Assembly (NCBI RefSeq): GCF_900095215.1
Contig: NZ_LT606949.1
Coordinates: 647,562 to 711,561 of the forward strand
Origin: Polynucleobacter necessarius
GTDB lineage: Bacteria; Pseudomonadota; Gammaproteobacteria; Burkholderiales; Burkholderiaceae
DNA: 64,000 bases
Direction: 5' to 3'
The notes below the pieces were generated by a model. The model searched no databases, had not been told where the DNA came from, and saw only the letters and a program-made list of their open reading frames with translations. Made by a program: the position numbers and the translations under genes. Every line of letters begins with the position of its first letter. The first letter of the stretch is position 1. Below are positions 19,352 to 29,891 of the stretch, piece by piece.

Positions 19352-20761
19352 ATGTCTCGTACGCTTTATGACAAATTGTGGGATGACCACGTTGTTTACT
19401 CGGAAGAAGATGGCACAGCTACGATCTACATTGATCGTCAGCTGCTGCATGAGGTCACTAGCCCTCAGGCATTTGAAAGTTTGAATTTGGCTGGCCGTCC
19501 AGTTTGGCGCATTTCCGCCAATTTGGCGGTATCTGATCACAACGTACCAACGACCGATCGTTCAGAAGGCATTGCTGACCCAATCTCCAAGCTGCAAGTG
19601 GATACCTTGGATCAAAACTGCGATGCCTTTGGCATTACTCAATACAAGATGAACGATACCCGTCAAGGGATTGTTCACGTCATTGGACCAGAGCAGGGCG
19701 CAACTTTGCCTGGCATGACAGTAGTCTGTGGTGATTCTCATACCAGTACTCATGGCGCCTTTGGTGCTTTGGCGTTTGGTATCGGTACGTCCGAAGTTGA
19801 ACACGTTTTAGCTACCCAAACCTTGCTCATGAAAAAGAGCAAGAACATGTTGGTAAGAGTTGAAGGCCGCTTACAGCCAGGTTCAACTGCTAAAGATATC
19901 GTGCTTGCTGTGATCGACAAGATTGGTACGGCAGGTGGCACCGGTTACACCATTGAGTTCGCTGGCGAAGCGATTCGCAATTTTTCGATGGAAGGTCGCA
20001 TGACCATTTGTAACATGGCAATTGAAGCAGGCGCTCGTTCTGGCTTAGTTGCCGTAGATGAGACAACGATTGAATACATTCAAGGTCGTCCATACGCGCC
20101 TAAGGGTCCTGCTATGTTGCAAGCCTTGCAATATTGGAGAACCTTGCACTCTGATCCTGATGCGAAGTTTGATGCTGTCGTTGAATTGCGCGCAGAGGAA
20201 ATTGCGCCACAGGTGACTTGGGGTACTTCTCCAGAGATGGTGCTTGCGATTAGTGATCGTGTGCCTGATCCAGAAAAAGAGCGTGATCCCAATAAACGCT
20301 CAGCAATGGAGCGTGCTTTGGAGTACATGAATCTTGTGCCAAATACGCCATTGAGCAGCATCTCTGTAGATAAAGTGTTTATTGGCTCATGTACTAATAG
20401 TCGTATTGAAGATATGCGCGCTGCTGCCAAGGTGGTGGACCGCTTAGGCAAGAAAGTGGCGGCGAATGTGAAGTTAGCATTGGTTGTGCCTGGTTCGGGA
20501 TTGGTGAAAGCCCAAGCGGAACGCGAAGGTTTGGACCGCATATTTAAGGCCGCTGGCTTTGAGTGGCGTGAGCCAGGTTGTTCGATGTGCTTGGCAATGA
20601 ATGCGGATCGTTTAGAGCCTGGCGAGCGCTGTGCATCTACCTCTAACCGTAACTTTGAAGGTCGCCAAGGCAATGGTGGTCTCACCCATTTAGTCAGTCC
20701 TGCGATGGCCGCCGCTGCGGCAATTGAAGGTCACTTCGTTGATGTTCGTAAGATTTCATAA
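19352..20761 (+). CDS. leuC: 3-isopropylmalate dehydratase large subunit
   Basis: Aconitase-family subunit that isomerises 2- to 3-isopropylmalate in leucine synthesis, 469 residues. The [4Fe-4S] cysteines are visible in [17 protein letters not shown] and [15 protein letters not shown]. Substrate-binding [20 protein letters not shown] and the C-terminal [12 protein letters not shown] are present. It follows gltA by only 17 bases and starts the leuC-x-leuD-leuB-asd run. Intact. Confidence 0.97.
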   Translation: MSRTLYDKLWDDHVVYSEEDGTATIYIDRQLLHEVTSPQAFESLNLAGRPVWRISANLAVSDHNVPTTDRSEGIADPISKLQVDTLDQNCDAFGITQYKMNDTRQGIVHVIGPEQGATLPGMTVVCGDSHTSTHGAFGALAFGIGTSEVEHVLATQTLLMKKSKNMLVRVEGRLQPGSTAKDIVLAVIDKIGTAGGTGYTIEFAGEAIRNFSMEGRMTICNMAIEAGARSGLVAVDETTIEYIQGRPYAPKGPAMLQALQYWRTLHSDPDAKFDAVVELRAEEIAPQVTWGTSPEMVLAISDRVPDPEKERDPNKRSAMERALEYMNLVPNTPLSSISVDKVFIGSCTNSRIEDMRAAAKVVDRLGKKVAANVKLALVVPGSGLVKAQAEREGLDRIFKAAGFEWREPGCSMCLAMNADRLEPGERCASTSNRNFEGRQGNGGLTHLVSPAMAAAAAIEGHFVDVRKIS

Positions 20762-20773
20762 GGAAACCGATTA

Positions 20774-20980
20774 ATGACATTTGCTTCACTCTCCTTAATT
20801 TCCAAATTAGCAATCGTTGGCATTGCTGGCATCATTATTTCTGTATGCAGTAGCACAATGGAGGGCGTTGGTAAGGATCTGCAAAACATGGGCTCCTCTA
20901 TGGGTGGCTCCGGCAATTCACAACAAAGTAATCAATCTAAAACTAAGGGTAAAGACGTTGTCGTTACTCCAGTGAAGTAA
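20774..20980 (+). CDS. Small entericidin-like lipoprotein
   Basis: A 68-residue protein between leuC and leuD. One hydrophobic segment (LAIVGIAGIIISVCSS) leads to a cysteine and then MEGVGKDLQNMGSSM, which resembles the entericidin A/B pattern C-x-T-x-x-G-x-G-K-D. The residue before Cys is Val rather than the usual Gly/Ala/Ser, so lipidation is not certain. The hydrophilic tail is rich in Ser, Gln and Lys. Small entericidin-like genes in this position of the leu operon are common in Burkholderiales. Function unknown. Intact. Confidence 0.7.
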   Translation: MTFASLSLISKLAIVGIAGIIISVCSSTMEGVGKDLQNMGSSMGGSGNSQQSNQSKTKGKDVVVTPVK

Positions 20981-21005
20981 ATAAATTAGAGTCAAAGTCA
21001 GAATC

Positions 21006-21653
21006 ATGGAAAAATTTACGGTATACAAAGGTTTAGTTGCTCCGCTTAATCGCGAGAACGTGGATACCGATGCCATCATTCCAAAACAGTTTTTAAAATC
21101 CATCAAGAAGACGGGCTTTGGTCAAAACCTTTTTGATGAATGGCGCTATTTAGATCATGGTGAGCCAGGTCAAGATTGCAGCACTCGTCCAGTTAATCCA
21201 GACTTTGTATTGAATCAACCGCGTTATAAAGGCGCTGGAATTCTGTTGGCCCGTAAAAATTTTGGATGCGGTAGTTCTCGTGAGCATGCTCCTTGGGCCT
21301 TGGATCAATTTGGCTTTAGAGCAGTGATTGCGCCTAGTTTTGCAGATATCTTTTACAACAACTGCTTCAACAATGGTGTTTTACCCATTGTTTTGACCGA
21401 AATGCAGGTAGATCATCTTTTTAATGAAACCCAGGTATTTAGTGGCTATCAATTAACCATTGACCTTGAGGCTCAGCAGGTGATTGCCCCCGATGGCACT
21501 GCCTATAGCTTCGATGTAGCCCCTTTTAGAAAGTATTGCCTCCTTAACGGCTTGGACGATATTGGCTTAACACTCCAATATGCAGATAAAATCAAGGCTT
21601 ATGAAGCTGAGCGCATCCTGAAGATGCCTTGGCTTGCGACACAATTGCCGTAA
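21006..21653 (+). CDS. leuD: 3-isopropylmalate dehydratase small subunit
   Basis: Swivel domain partner of LeuC, 215 residues. Diagnostic blocks are [20 protein letters not shown] near the N-terminus, [20 protein letters not shown], and [22 protein letters not shown] in the variant form [15 protein letters not shown]. It starts 25 bases after the small lipoprotein gene. Intact and of normal length. Confidence 0.97.
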   Translation: MEKFTVYKGLVAPLNRENVDTDAIIPKQFLKSIKKTGFGQNLFDEWRYLDHGEPGQDCSTRPVNPDFVLNQPRYKGAGILLARKNFGCGSSREHAPWALDQFGFRAVIAPSFADIFYNNCFNNGVLPIVLTEMQVDHLFNETQVFSGYQLTIDLEAQQVIAPDGTAYSFDVAPFRKYCLLNGLDDIGLTLQYADKIKAYEAERILKMPWLATQLP

Positions 21654-21676
21654 TTTCGTTGATTTAAAGGCTTTTC

Positions 21677-22747
21677 ATGAAAATTGCAGTTCTACCGGGC
21701 GATGGTATCGGCCCGGAAATTGTTGCTCAAGCCGTTCGAGTGCTACAAGCCCTTGGCCAAAAATTTGATCTAGAAGAAGCTCCAGTAGGTGGTGCCGCAT
21801 ACGATATCGCTGGACATCCTTTGCCGCCAACTACCTTGGAGTTGGCAAAAAAAGCTGATGCTATTTTGTTTGGCGCTGTAGGTGATTGGAAGTACGACAC
21901 ACTCGCGCGCGAATTGCGCCCGGAGCAGGCTATCTTGGGTTTGCGTAAGCACCTCGAGTTATTTGCTAATTTTAGACCGGCGATTTGCTATCCAGAACTT
22001 ACGGCCGCATCGAGTCTGAATCCTGAAATTATTGGTGGCTTAGATATTCTGATTGTGCGCGAACTCAATGGCGACATCTATTTCGGTCAGCCTCGTGGCA
22101 TTCGCACTTGCGAGTTGCCTTTGTTTAAAGGCGCGCGCGAAGGCTTTGACACCATGCACTATAGCGAGCCAGAAGTGGAGCGTATTGGTCGCGTTGCGTT
22201 TGAGGCGGCACGTAAGCGTGGCAAGAAAGTGTGTAGCGTTGATAAGGCGAATGTCCTGGAGACTTCGCAGCTCTGGCGTGAAGTGATGATTCGGATTTCC
22301 AAAGAATATCCAGATGTTGAGTTGTCCCATATGTATGTGGACAACGCGGCAATGCAATTGGTGAAGGCGCCTAAGGCGTTTGACGTTGTGGTGACCGGTA
22401 ACTTGTTTGGCGACATCCTCTCGGATGAGGCTGCTATGTTGACAGGCTCTATTGGAATGTTGCCATCCGCCTCTTTGGATAAAAATAATAAAGGCCTGTA
22501 TGAACCAAGTCATGGTTCAGCATCTGATATCGCCGGCAAAGGCATCGCCAATCCATTGGCAACCATCTTATCTGCTGCAATGATGCTGCGTTATTCTTTG
22601 GGCATGCCTGCGGAGGCGGACCGGATTGAAAAGGCTGTACAGAAAGTATTGGCGCAAGGGTTGCGTACTGCCGATATTTATACCAATGGCACGAAAAAAG
22701 TATCAACAGTTGAAATGGGCGATGCTGTATTTGCAGCGCTGGCTTAA
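21677..22747 (+). CDS. leuB: 3-isopropylmalate dehydrogenase
   Basis: NAD-dependent oxidative decarboxylase that completes the leucine-specific steps. The 356-residue protein has the N-terminal [19 protein letters not shown], substrate residues in the [20 protein letters not shown] segment, [15 protein letters not shown], the Mg-binding [15 protein letters not shown] and the NAD-binding [19 protein letters not shown]. It follows leuD by 23 bases. Intact. Confidence 0.97.
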   Translation: MKIAVLPGDGIGPEIVAQAVRVLQALGQKFDLEEAPVGGAAYDIAGHPLPPTTLELAKKADAILFGAVGDWKYDTLARELRPEQAILGLRKHLELFANFRPAICYPELTAASSLNPEIIGGLDILIVRELNGDIYFGQPRGIRTCELPLFKGAREGFDTMHYSEPEVERIGRVAFEAARKRGKKVCSVDKANVLETSQLWREVMIRISKEYPDVELSHMYVDNAAMQLVKAPKAFDVVVTGNLFGDILSDEAAMLTGSIGMLPSASLDKNNKGLYEPSHGSASDIAGKGIANPLATILSAAMMLRYSLGMPAEADRIEKAVQKVLAQGLRTADIYTNGTKKVSTVEMGDAVFAALA

Positions 22748-22800
22748 ACAGTAATTCACAATCTTATTGAAGAAAACAAATTCACTAGATAGCTAACATC

Positions 22801-23958
22801 ATGGCAAATACAAATACACCTTTGGTTGGTTTAGTTGGCTGGCGCGGTATGGTTGGTAGCGTTCTCATGGAGAGAATGCTGGCCGAGAAAGATTTCGATT
22901 TCATTGAGCCGTTATTTTTTAGCGCTAGCCAAGCGGGTGGTGAAGTGCCGCTTCTCAATGGTCACAAAGTAAATAAAAGCGAAAGTACTTTGCAAGATGC
23001 GAATGATATCAAAGCATTGTCACGTTGCGACAGCATCCTCACTTGCCAAGGCGGCGATTACACCAACGATATTTTCCCTAAGCTGCGTGCATCAGGGTGG
23101 AATGGTCATTGGATTGATGCCGCTAGCGCTTTGCGTATGAAAGATGACGCTGTATTGGTTCTGGATCCAGTTAATCGCCCGGTGATTGATAAAGCTTTAG
23201 CTGCTGGGGGTAAGAATTGGATTGGTGTCAATTGCACTGTGAGTTTGATGATGATGGCTATGGGTGGTTTGGTTAAGGCTGATATGGTTGAGTGGATCAG
23301 TGCCATGACATATCAAGCCGCTTCTGGTGCTGGAGCGCAAAACATGCGCGAATTGCTCCTGCAAATGGGTGCCTTGCGCGATAGCGTTGCTACTGAGCTG
23401 GCTGACCCTTCTTCATGGATTTTGGGTATTGATCGCAAGGTCACAGAGACATTGCGTTCTGCTGATTTTCCGAAAAAGAATTTCCGCAATACTGCATTGG
23501 CAGGAAGTTTGATTCCTTGGATCGATGTGCCTGTCGAAAATGGGCAAACTAAAGAGGAGTGGAAGGGTGGTGCTGAGTTCAATAAGATCTTGGGTCGCCC
23601 TGCATTCCGTACGCCCGACAGTATTCCAATCGATGGTTTATGTGTGCGCGTAGGCGCGATGCGTTGCCATTCACAAGGTTTGACTGTAAAGCTCAAAAAA
23701 GATATTCCCCTTACAGAGATTGAAGCAATTTTGGCTGCCGATAATCAGTGGGTCAAAGTAGTGCCAAATGATCGCGAAACAACTGAACGTGATTTATCTC
23801 CAGCAGCTATTAGCGGCACATTGACTGTGCCTATTGGCCGTTTGCATAAGATGGCAATGGGGCCGGAGTACTTGAGCGCTTTTACGGTTGGTGATCAGCT
23901 CTTATGGGGTGCCGCCGAACCATTACGCCGCATGTTGCGCATTTTGCTTGAGAAATAA
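22801..23958 (+). CDS. asd: Aspartate-semialdehyde dehydrogenase
   Basis: Produces aspartate semialdehyde for lysine, threonine, methionine and diaminopimelate. The 385-residue enzyme of the proteobacterial type shows the NADP loop [18 protein letters not shown], the nucleophilic cysteine in [35 protein letters not shown] and the substrate-binding [16 protein letters not shown]. It lies 53 bases after leuB and 11 before fimV. Intact. Its product is essential for peptidoglycan. Confidence 0.96.
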   Translation: MANTNTPLVGLVGWRGMVGSVLMERMLAEKDFDFIEPLFFSASQAGGEVPLLNGHKVNKSESTLQDANDIKALSRCDSILTCQGGDYTNDIFPKLRASGWNGHWIDAASALRMKDDAVLVLDPVNRPVIDKALAAGGKNWIGVNCTVSLMMMAMGGLVKADMVEWISAMTYQAASGAGAQNMRELLLQMGALRDSVATELADPSSWILGIDRKVTETLRSADFPKKNFRNTALAGSLIPWIDVPVENGQTKEEWKGGAEFNKILGRPAFRTPDSIPIDGLCVRVGAMRCHSQGLTVKLKKDIPLTEIEAILAADNQWVKVVPNDRETTERDLSPAAISGTLTVPIGRLHKMAMGPEYLSAFTVGDQLLWGAAEPLRRMLRILLEK

Positions 23959-23969
23959 ATTTACCGTTT

Positions 23970-25364
23970 ATGATTCGCATTAACCAGCTGGGTGTAAGAC
24001 TGCTTTGTTTTGCCCTGCTTGGCTGGTCATCGGTTGCTGGCGCTATCTCGCTGGGCGCTCCGCAGCTGCAGTCTCGCCCTGTCGAGCAAGTGCGAGTTGA
24101 AATTCCGATTCGAGTTGGCGCGGAAGAGCAGAGTGCTTTGTCTAGCCTGAATGTCGCAATGCCTAATAAGGCTGCATATGAGCGTTTAGGCATTTCGCAA
24201 AAGATATTGTCTTTAAATCCGCAGGCGATGGTGTATCACAATCGCCAAGAGCAGTTGATGGGATTGGTCGAGACGGTTGATTCAGTGCCCATGACAGATG
24301 ATCCATTTTTAGATGTCTTGGTCAATCTCAGTTGGTCTAGTGGAATCCTTACGCAAACATTCACTTTACTGCTGGGTGATGCGCAAAAGATCACAGTGAA
24401 GCCTGGACCAACTTTGTCTGCGATTGCGGGGATTATTGCCCCCCAGGTAGATGGCGCTACCCTCGATCAAACCATGATGGCTTTGTATAAGGCTAATCCA
24501 GATGCATTTGCCAGTGGCAGCATCAATCGCTTAGCTGCGGGCGCTGAGCTAACTAAGTCCAGTCAGGCTTTATTGCGATTGATTAGTCCGGCGGAGGCAA
24601 ATCAGTTTGTCGCCGATGCAAACGAACAGTGGCGTCAAGAGCATGGTGATAAAGATGATGCCACGGGATCATCCAAGTCAGCCAACTCCAAAGCATCTGA
24701 TGCATCTCTCAAGGATCGACTGAAGATTGGATCAAGCGCCGATGGCAATGAGCAGGAGCGTCGCTACACAGAAGAGCTGGTCGCCCAAGAGAAGATGCTT
24801 GAGCAAACCAAAGCGCGCGTAGCCGAGTTAGAGCAAAATATTGCCGATCTGCAAAAACTCTTGGACAAATCTAAAGAGAAGAAAGCGGTAGAGAATAATT
24901 TTGGTTTGGGTGGATTTGACCCCGCCATTCTGGCAGTTGCTTTAATTGGATTAACTGGATTGTTGCTCTGGGGCTTGGCGCGCAATGCTCGCCGCTCTGA
25001 GGTGACGGGCTTTCAAGCGCAAGTTCATCACACAGGCAAAGAAGAGAAGCATCCAGAAGAAAAACCTGCAGCAGGAGCGCATTTTGAAATGCCAGCTCGC
25101 GCTAAGGCATTGTTTGAAGGAATTGATCTTGATCTTTCAAAGCCTGCAAAAGAAGTGCCAGCAACAATTCCCCCTGTAGCCAATCCTTTGGCTGATACCT
25201 TGCGCGTTAAATTGAATTTAGCGCGTGCCTACATCACGATTGAAGACTTTTCTGCTGCGAAGAAATCTCTGGATGAAGTGCTTCGCATCAGCAACTCTAT
25301 TGATCCGGAGATCACCATTGAAGCGCAGGGCTTGCTCGCGGAAATTTCGCATCGCAATACCTAA
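23970..25364 (+). CDS. fimV: FimV/HubP-like inner-membrane protein
   Basis: A 464-residue member of the FimV/HubP family, which organises cell poles, pili and chemoreceptors. The order is: signal peptide (LLCFALLGWSSVAGAISLG), the FimV N-terminal domain (VEIPIRVGAEEQSALSSLNV), a LysM-like segment ITVKPGPTLSAIAGIIAP, a coiled coil around residues 265-310, one transmembrane helix (PAILAVALIGLTGLLLWGLA), and a short TPR-like C-terminus (LARAYITIEDFSAAKKSLDE). It is much shorter than Pseudomonas FimV but typical of this position upstream of truA. Intact. Confidence 0.85.
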   Translation: MIRINQLGVRLLCFALLGWSSVAGAISLGAPQLQSRPVEQVRVEIPIRVGAEEQSALSSLNVAMPNKAAYERLGISQKILSLNPQAMVYHNRQEQLMGLVETVDSVPMTDDPFLDVLVNLSWSSGILTQTFTLLLGDAQKITVKPGPTLSAIAGIIAPQVDGATLDQTMMALYKANPDAFASGSINRLAAGAELTKSSQALLRLISPAEANQFVADANEQWRQEHGDKDDATGSSKSANSKASDASLKDRLKIGSSADGNEQERRYTEELVAQEKMLEQTKARVAELEQNIADLQKLLDKSKEKKAVENNFGLGGFDPAILAVALIGLTGLLLWGLARNARRSEVTGFQAQVHHTGKEEKHPEEKPAAGAHFEMPARAKALFEGIDLDLSKPAKEVPATIPPVANPLADTLRVKLNLARAYITIEDFSAAKKSLDEVLRISNSIDPEITIEAQGLLAEISHRNT

Positions 25365-25367
25365 ATC

Positions 25368-26210
25368 ATGCGTATAGCCCTTGGCCTTCAGTATGACGGC
25401 AGCCTCTATTCCGGCTGGCAAACGCAGGTCAATCAAAACACAGTTCAAGACGAATTAGAAAAAGCCATTTCTGCCTTTGTTGGTGAGCAAGCTTGTGCAG
25501 TTCAGCCCATACAAACGATCACCGCAGGTAGAACCGATGCCGGAGTTCATGCTTTAGGGCAGGTTGTGCATTTTGATACCAATGTCGAGCGTGAAGATTT
25601 CTCATGGGTGAGGGGGGTGAACTCTTTTCTGCCGCCATCGATTGTGGTGAACTGGGCAAAGCCAGCGAGTGATGAATTCAGTGCGCGCTTCTCGGCTTAC
25701 GAGCGTGAATATATTTATGCACTACAAGCTGGGCCCTGTCGTTCCCCAATGGCCCATGCTCGCGCAGGATATTTAATGTTGCCGCCAAATCAGTGGTTGG
25801 ATGTTGAGGCCATGAAAAAATCGGCTCAGTGTGTAATTGGCGAACATGACTTCAGCTCATTTCGCTCTTCCGAGTGTCAGAGCAAGACGCCGGTGAAAAC
25901 CATTTATTCCATCGATATTATTTCCGAGCAGCCGTGGTTGTATTTCAGGATTCGTGGCAATGCTTTTTTACAGCACATGATCCGCAATGTAGTCGGTTGC
26001 TTTTTGCAAATTGGACAAGGTAGACAAAAGTCGGAATGGATGGCGGAAGTGCTGGCTGCTAAGAACAGGCAGATTGCTGCTCCAACATTTATGGCTGATG
26101 GACTTTATTTGGTCAAAATTACTTATCCTGAGGAATTTGCTATTCCTCAGCCATGGCTGGAAAATTCCTGGCTACCAGCCCAGGTCGCTGGCAAGCAAAA
26201 GAAAGAGTAA
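25368..26210 (+). CDS. truA: tRNA pseudouridine(38-40) synthase
   Basis: TruA converts uridines 38-40 of the anticodon arm to pseudouridine. The 280-residue protein begins with [20 protein letters not shown] and has the catalytic-Asp motif [36 protein letters not shown] and [19 protein letters not shown]. It starts 4 bases after fimV, a close arrangement seen in related genomes. Intact. Confidence 0.96.
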   Translation: MRIALGLQYDGSLYSGWQTQVNQNTVQDELEKAISAFVGEQACAVQPIQTITAGRTDAGVHALGQVVHFDTNVEREDFSWVRGVNSFLPPSIVVNWAKPASDEFSARFSAYEREYIYALQAGPCRSPMAHARAGYLMLPPNQWLDVEAMKKSAQCVIGEHDFSSFRSSECQSKTPVKTIYSIDIISEQPWLYFRIRGNAFLQHMIRNVVGCFLQIGQGRQKSEWMAEVLAAKNRQIAAPTFMADGLYLVKITYPEEFAIPQPWLENSWLPAQVAGKQKKE

Positions 26211-26245
26211 AAGAAATAGTGTGCCTCAGGCCTTATCATTCATTT

Positions 26246-26920
26246 ATGGGCTTACTGACATATTCTCCGGGCCGTACTAGGGTCAAAATTTGCGGTTTAA
26301 AGACGGCCACTGACATCGATTCTGCAGTTTCTGCAGGGGTGGATGCGGTGGGTTTTGTCTTTTACCCACCCAGCGTGCGGGCTGTAAGCCCTAATATTGC
26401 TGCCCAGCTGATTTCTAGGCTTCCAGCAGGGGTAGACGCAGTTGGTCTCGTTGTAAACGCTACAGATGAGCAATTTGGCGCTATTCGGGCTGCTGCCTCG
26501 ATCACTTTATGGCAGTTTCATGGGGATGAGACCCCAGAACGCTGCGCTCAGCTAGCTGTAGGTGAGCCCTGGGTAAAGGCTGCCCGCGTAGGAGCTGGCT
26601 TCGCTTTTGATGAATTTTCCCTACAATATGACCATGCAAATGCTTTTCTGCTGGATGCCCTTGTCGAGGGATATGGTGGCGGAGGCGTTCCTTTTGATTG
26701 GCAAGGAATTCCACAGACATGGGTAAGCGAAAACGCGCCTCGGGTCGTTTTGAGTGGTGGATTGAACGCGCACAACGTGGGCGAGGCGATTGCTCGTCTG
26801 CATCCTTGTGCGGTTGACGTCTCTAGTGGCGTTGAAAGCAGTAGGGGTGTGAAAGATCCTGCGATTATGACTGAGGTTGTAAAAGCGGTCCGCGCAGCAG
26901 ATGCGCAATCATCATCCTAA
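26246..26920 (+). CDS. trpF: Phosphoribosylanthranilate isomerase
   Basis: TIM-barrel isomerase of tryptophan synthesis. The ATG at 26246 (MGLLTYSPGRTRVKICGL) is preferred to an in-frame upstream ATG inside truA. Key blocks are TRVKICGLKTATDIDSAVSA with the catalytic Cys, AVGFVFYPPSVRAVSP, LWQFHGDETPERC, a phosphate-binding VVLSGGLNAHNVGEAI and the end AVDVSSGVESSRGVKD with the catalytic Asp. 224 residues, normal. Intact. Confidence 0.95.
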   Translation: MGLLTYSPGRTRVKICGLKTATDIDSAVSAGVDAVGFVFYPPSVRAVSPNIAAQLISRLPAGVDAVGLVVNATDEQFGAIRAAASITLWQFHGDETPERCAQLAVGEPWVKAARVGAGFAFDEFSLQYDHANAFLLDALVEGYGGGGVPFDWQGIPQTWVSENAPRVVLSGGLNAHNVGEAIARLHPCAVDVSSGVESSRGVKDPAIMTEVVKAVRAADAQSSS

Positions 26921-26953
26921 TAATTTGCTGTAGATAAATCAAAAGAGGTAGCT

Positions 26954-28147
26954 ATGTACGACAAGCCAGATGCACGAGGACATTTTGGTCCTTACGGCGG
27001 CGTGTTTGTTTCTGAGACATTGATGTATGCGTTAGATGAGCTTAAAGAGACCTACGCTAAATATCAACATGATCCAGAATTTATCGAAGAGTTTCACTAC
27101 GAGTTAAAACACTTTGTGGGTAGACCATCCCCGGTTTATCACGCGAAGCGTTGGAGTGAAATGCTTGGTGGTGCGCAGATCTATCTCAAGCGTGAAGATT
27201 TAAATCACACTGGCGCCCACAAGATCAATAACGTCATTGGTCAAGCAATGCTGGCTAAACGGATGGGTAAGTCACGCATCATTGCTGAAACTGGTGCTGG
27301 TCAACATGGCGTTGGTACGGCGACTATCTGCGCGCGTTTCGGCTTAGATTGCACGGTATACCAGGGCGCAGTTGATGTCGCTCGTCAAGCACAAAACGTA
27401 TTCCGCATGAAATTACTTGGGGCTAAGGTTGTTCCAGTGGAGTCAGGCACCAAAACTTTAAAAGACGCGCTCAATGAAGTGATGCGTGATTGGGTAACCA
27501 ACGTTGATAACACTTTCTACATTATTGGCACTGTTTCTGGTCCCCATCCTTACCCAATGATGGTGAGGGATTTCCAAAGCGTGATTGGTGAAGAGTGCAA
27601 GGTGCAGATGCCGGAGATGACCGGTCGTCAACCCGACTATGTTTTAGCTTGTGTTGGTGGTGGCTCTAACGCGATGGGTATTTTCTATCCATATATCGAT
27701 TTCCCTGAAGTCAAGCTTGTTGGTGTTGAAGCAGCTGGACACGGTTTGGGAAGTGGGTTGCATTCGGCAGCGTTATGTGTCGGCAAGCCTGGCGTATTGT
27801 ATGGTAACCGTACTTACTTATTGCAAGATGAGAATGGTCAGATTTCTGAGACCCATTCTGTTTCGGCTGGGATGGACTATCCAGGTGTTGGCCCTGAGCA
27901 TGCTTGGTTAAAAGATTCTGGCCGCGCTGATTATGTGGCGATTACGGATGAAGAAGCACTTCAAGCCTTTCATGATTGCTGTCGTATCGAAGGCATCATT
28001 CCGGCGCTAGAGTCATCCCATGCGATTGCCTATGCTTGCAAGTTGGCTAAGACCTTGCCAAAAGACAAGACTATCTTGGTTAATCTTTCTGGTCGTGGCG
28101 ACAAAGATATGGATACCGTTGCGCAAGCAACGGGTTCAGAAGGCTAA
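26954..28147 (+). CDS. trpB: Tryptophan synthase beta subunit
   Basis: PLP enzyme condensing indole with serine, 397 residues. Seen are [19 protein letters not shown], the PLP-lysine motif [39 protein letters not shown], and the phosphate-binding [16 protein letters not shown]. It follows trpF by 33 bases. Intact. Confidence 0.97.
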   Translation: MYDKPDARGHFGPYGGVFVSETLMYALDELKETYAKYQHDPEFIEEFHYELKHFVGRPSPVYHAKRWSEMLGGAQIYLKREDLNHTGAHKINNVIGQAMLAKRMGKSRIIAETGAGQHGVGTATICARFGLDCTVYQGAVDVARQAQNVFRMKLLGAKVVPVESGTKTLKDALNEVMRDWVTNVDNTFYIIGTVSGPHPYPMMVRDFQSVIGEECKVQMPEMTGRQPDYVLACVGGGSNAMGIFYPYIDFPEVKLVGVEAAGHGLGSGLHSAALCVGKPGVLYGNRTYLLQDENGQISETHSVSAGMDYPGVGPEHAWLKDSGRADYVAITDEEALQAFHDCCRIEGIIPALESSHAIAYACKLAKTLPKDKTILVNLSGRGDKDMDTVAQATGSEG

Positions 28148-28196
28148 ACAAAACAGAAGAACAAGAATAAGCGAAAGTAAGAATAGAAAAATAGCC

Positions 28197-28994
28197 ATGT
28201 CAAAAATTACCGCGCTCTTTAAGGAGCTAAAAGCAACTGGTAAAAAAGGATTGATTCCTTTTATTACTGCGGGCGATCCTGATCCCAAGCAAACCGTCGA
28301 ACTCATGCACGCATTGGTGCGTGGTGGATCAAGCGTGATTGAGTTAGGTGTACCTTTTTCGGATCCCATGGCTGATGGTCCAGTAATTCAGCGATCGTCT
28401 GAGCGTGCGTTAACGCATGGCGTGACTTTGCATGACTCTCTCGAGATGGTGAAAGAGTTCCGCAAGAAAGACGCAAACACGCCAGTGGTATTGATGGGTT
28501 ATGCAAATCCAGTTGAGCAAATGGGAGCAGAGCGTTTTGCTACTGAAGCAAAGGCGGCTGGATTGGATGGTGTTTTAGTTGTGGATTACCCTCCAGAAGA
28601 GTGTGTGGATTTTGCTGCTCGTATGCGTGTTGCTGGCATTGACCCGATTTTCTTATTGGCGCCGACTTCATCCCATGAGCGTATTAAGGAGGCGGCCAAA
28701 ATAGCTTCTGGTTATATTTATTACGTTTCTATGCGTGGGGTCACGGGAGCATCCCACCTTAATACCCAAGATGTAGCTAGTATCATCCCCAAAATCCGTG
28801 AAGAAACCGATATTCCGATTGCTGTTGGATTTGGGATTAGCGATGCCGCTAGCGCCAAGGCGGTATCCGCTAGCGCTGATGCGGTGGTAATTGGCAGTCG
28901 AATTATTCGCCTTTTAGAGGATGCGCGCCCGGGGCAGGCAGTACAATCACTGGAAACCTTCATTCGTGAGATTCGTGATGAATTGGATAGTTAA
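28197..28994 (+). CDS. trpA: Tryptophan synthase alpha subunit
   Basis: Cleaves indole-3-glycerol phosphate to indole and channels it to TrpB. The ATG at 28197 ([20 protein letters not shown]) is used; a longer in-frame reading from 28020 lies inside trpB and is not coding. Blocks: [19 protein letters not shown], the catalytic-Glu [19 protein letters not shown], catalytic-Asp region [17 protein letters not shown], and the phosphate loop [15 protein letters not shown]. 265 residues. Intact. Confidence 0.96.
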   Translation: MSKITALFKELKATGKKGLIPFITAGDPDPKQTVELMHALVRGGSSVIELGVPFSDPMADGPVIQRSSERALTHGVTLHDSLEMVKEFRKKDANTPVVLMGYANPVEQMGAERFATEAKAAGLDGVLVVDYPPEECVDFAARMRVAGIDPIFLLAPTSSHERIKEAAKIASGYIYYVSMRGVTGASHLNTQDVASIIPKIREETDIPIAVGFGISDAASAKAVSASADAVVIGSRIIRLLEDARPGQAVQSLETFIREIRDELDS

Positions 28995-28999
28995 AACTA

Positions 29000-29887
29000 A
29001 TGAGCTGGATAGATAAATTACTCCCACCCCAAATTCAACATACTGATCCTGCAAATCGCAAATCAGTACCAGAAGGATTGTGGGTTAAATGCCCTGGTTG
29101 CGAAACTGTTCTCTATAGCACGGACATTGAAGCCAATTTATCGGTTTGCCCAAAATGCAGTCACCATATGCGTATCGGTGCGCGCTTGCGTTTGGAAAGT
29201 TTGTTGGATGAAAAAGGACGCCATGAAATCGGCGCAGATATTTATCCAACAGACCCACTGCAATTTAAAGACTCCAAAAAATATCCAGATCGCATTAAGG
29301 AGGCAAACGACGCCTCTGGCGAATCTGAAGCATTGATCGTCATGAGCGGCAAGATCGAAGCGATTCCTGTAGTGGCAGCCTGCTTTGAGTTTCAATACAT
29401 GGGCGGATCAATGGGTTCCGTAGTGGGTGAGCGTTTTGCCCGCGGTGTTCAAGAAGCGAACAATAAGCAGTGTGCCTTTATTTGTGTCACTGCTACTGGC
29501 GGCGCTCGTATGCAAGAGAGTTTGCTGTCACTTTTTCAGATGGCCAAGACCAATTCCATGTTGACCTTGCTGGCCAAAAAACGCCTGCCTTACATTAGTG
29601 TTCTTACAGACCCAACCATGGGTGGTATTTCAGCAAGCTTTGCTTTCATGGGTGATGTGGTGATGGCTGAACCAAAGGCTTTGATTGGTTTTGCTGGTCC
29701 ACGCGTGATCGAGAAGACTGTGCGTGAAAAGTTGCCTGAAGGCTTCCAACGTTCTGAATTCCTGATGCAAAAGGGTGGCATTGACATGATTGTTGATCGT
29801 CGCCAAATGCGCGGAAAGATCGCTCGTCTCTTGGCTTTGTTGCAAAAGCTTCCAGAGCCTGCGATATCGGGTAGCGCAGTCATTTAA
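29000..29887 (+). CDS. accD: Acetyl-CoA carboxylase carboxyltransferase subunit beta
   Basis: Carboxyltransferase beta subunit making malonyl-CoA for fatty acids, 295 residues. The N-terminal zinc ribbon has four cysteines ([11 protein letters not shown] and [18 protein letters not shown]). The crotonase-like core includes [36 protein letters not shown] and [19 protein letters not shown]. It begins 5 bases after trpA. Intact. Confidence 0.97.
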   Translation: MSWIDKLLPPQIQHTDPANRKSVPEGLWVKCPGCETVLYSTDIEANLSVCPKCSHHMRIGARLRLESLLDEKGRHEIGADIYPTDPLQFKDSKKYPDRIKEANDASGESEALIVMSGKIEAIPVVAACFEFQYMGGSMGSVVGERFARGVQEANNKQCAFICVTATGGARMQESLLSLFQMAKTNSMLTLLAKKRLPYISVLTDPTMGGISASFAFMGDVVMAEPKALIGFAGPRVIEKTVREKLPEGFQRSEFLMQKGGIDMIVDRRQMRGKIARLLALLQKLPEPAISGSAVI

Positions 29888-29891
29888 GCGC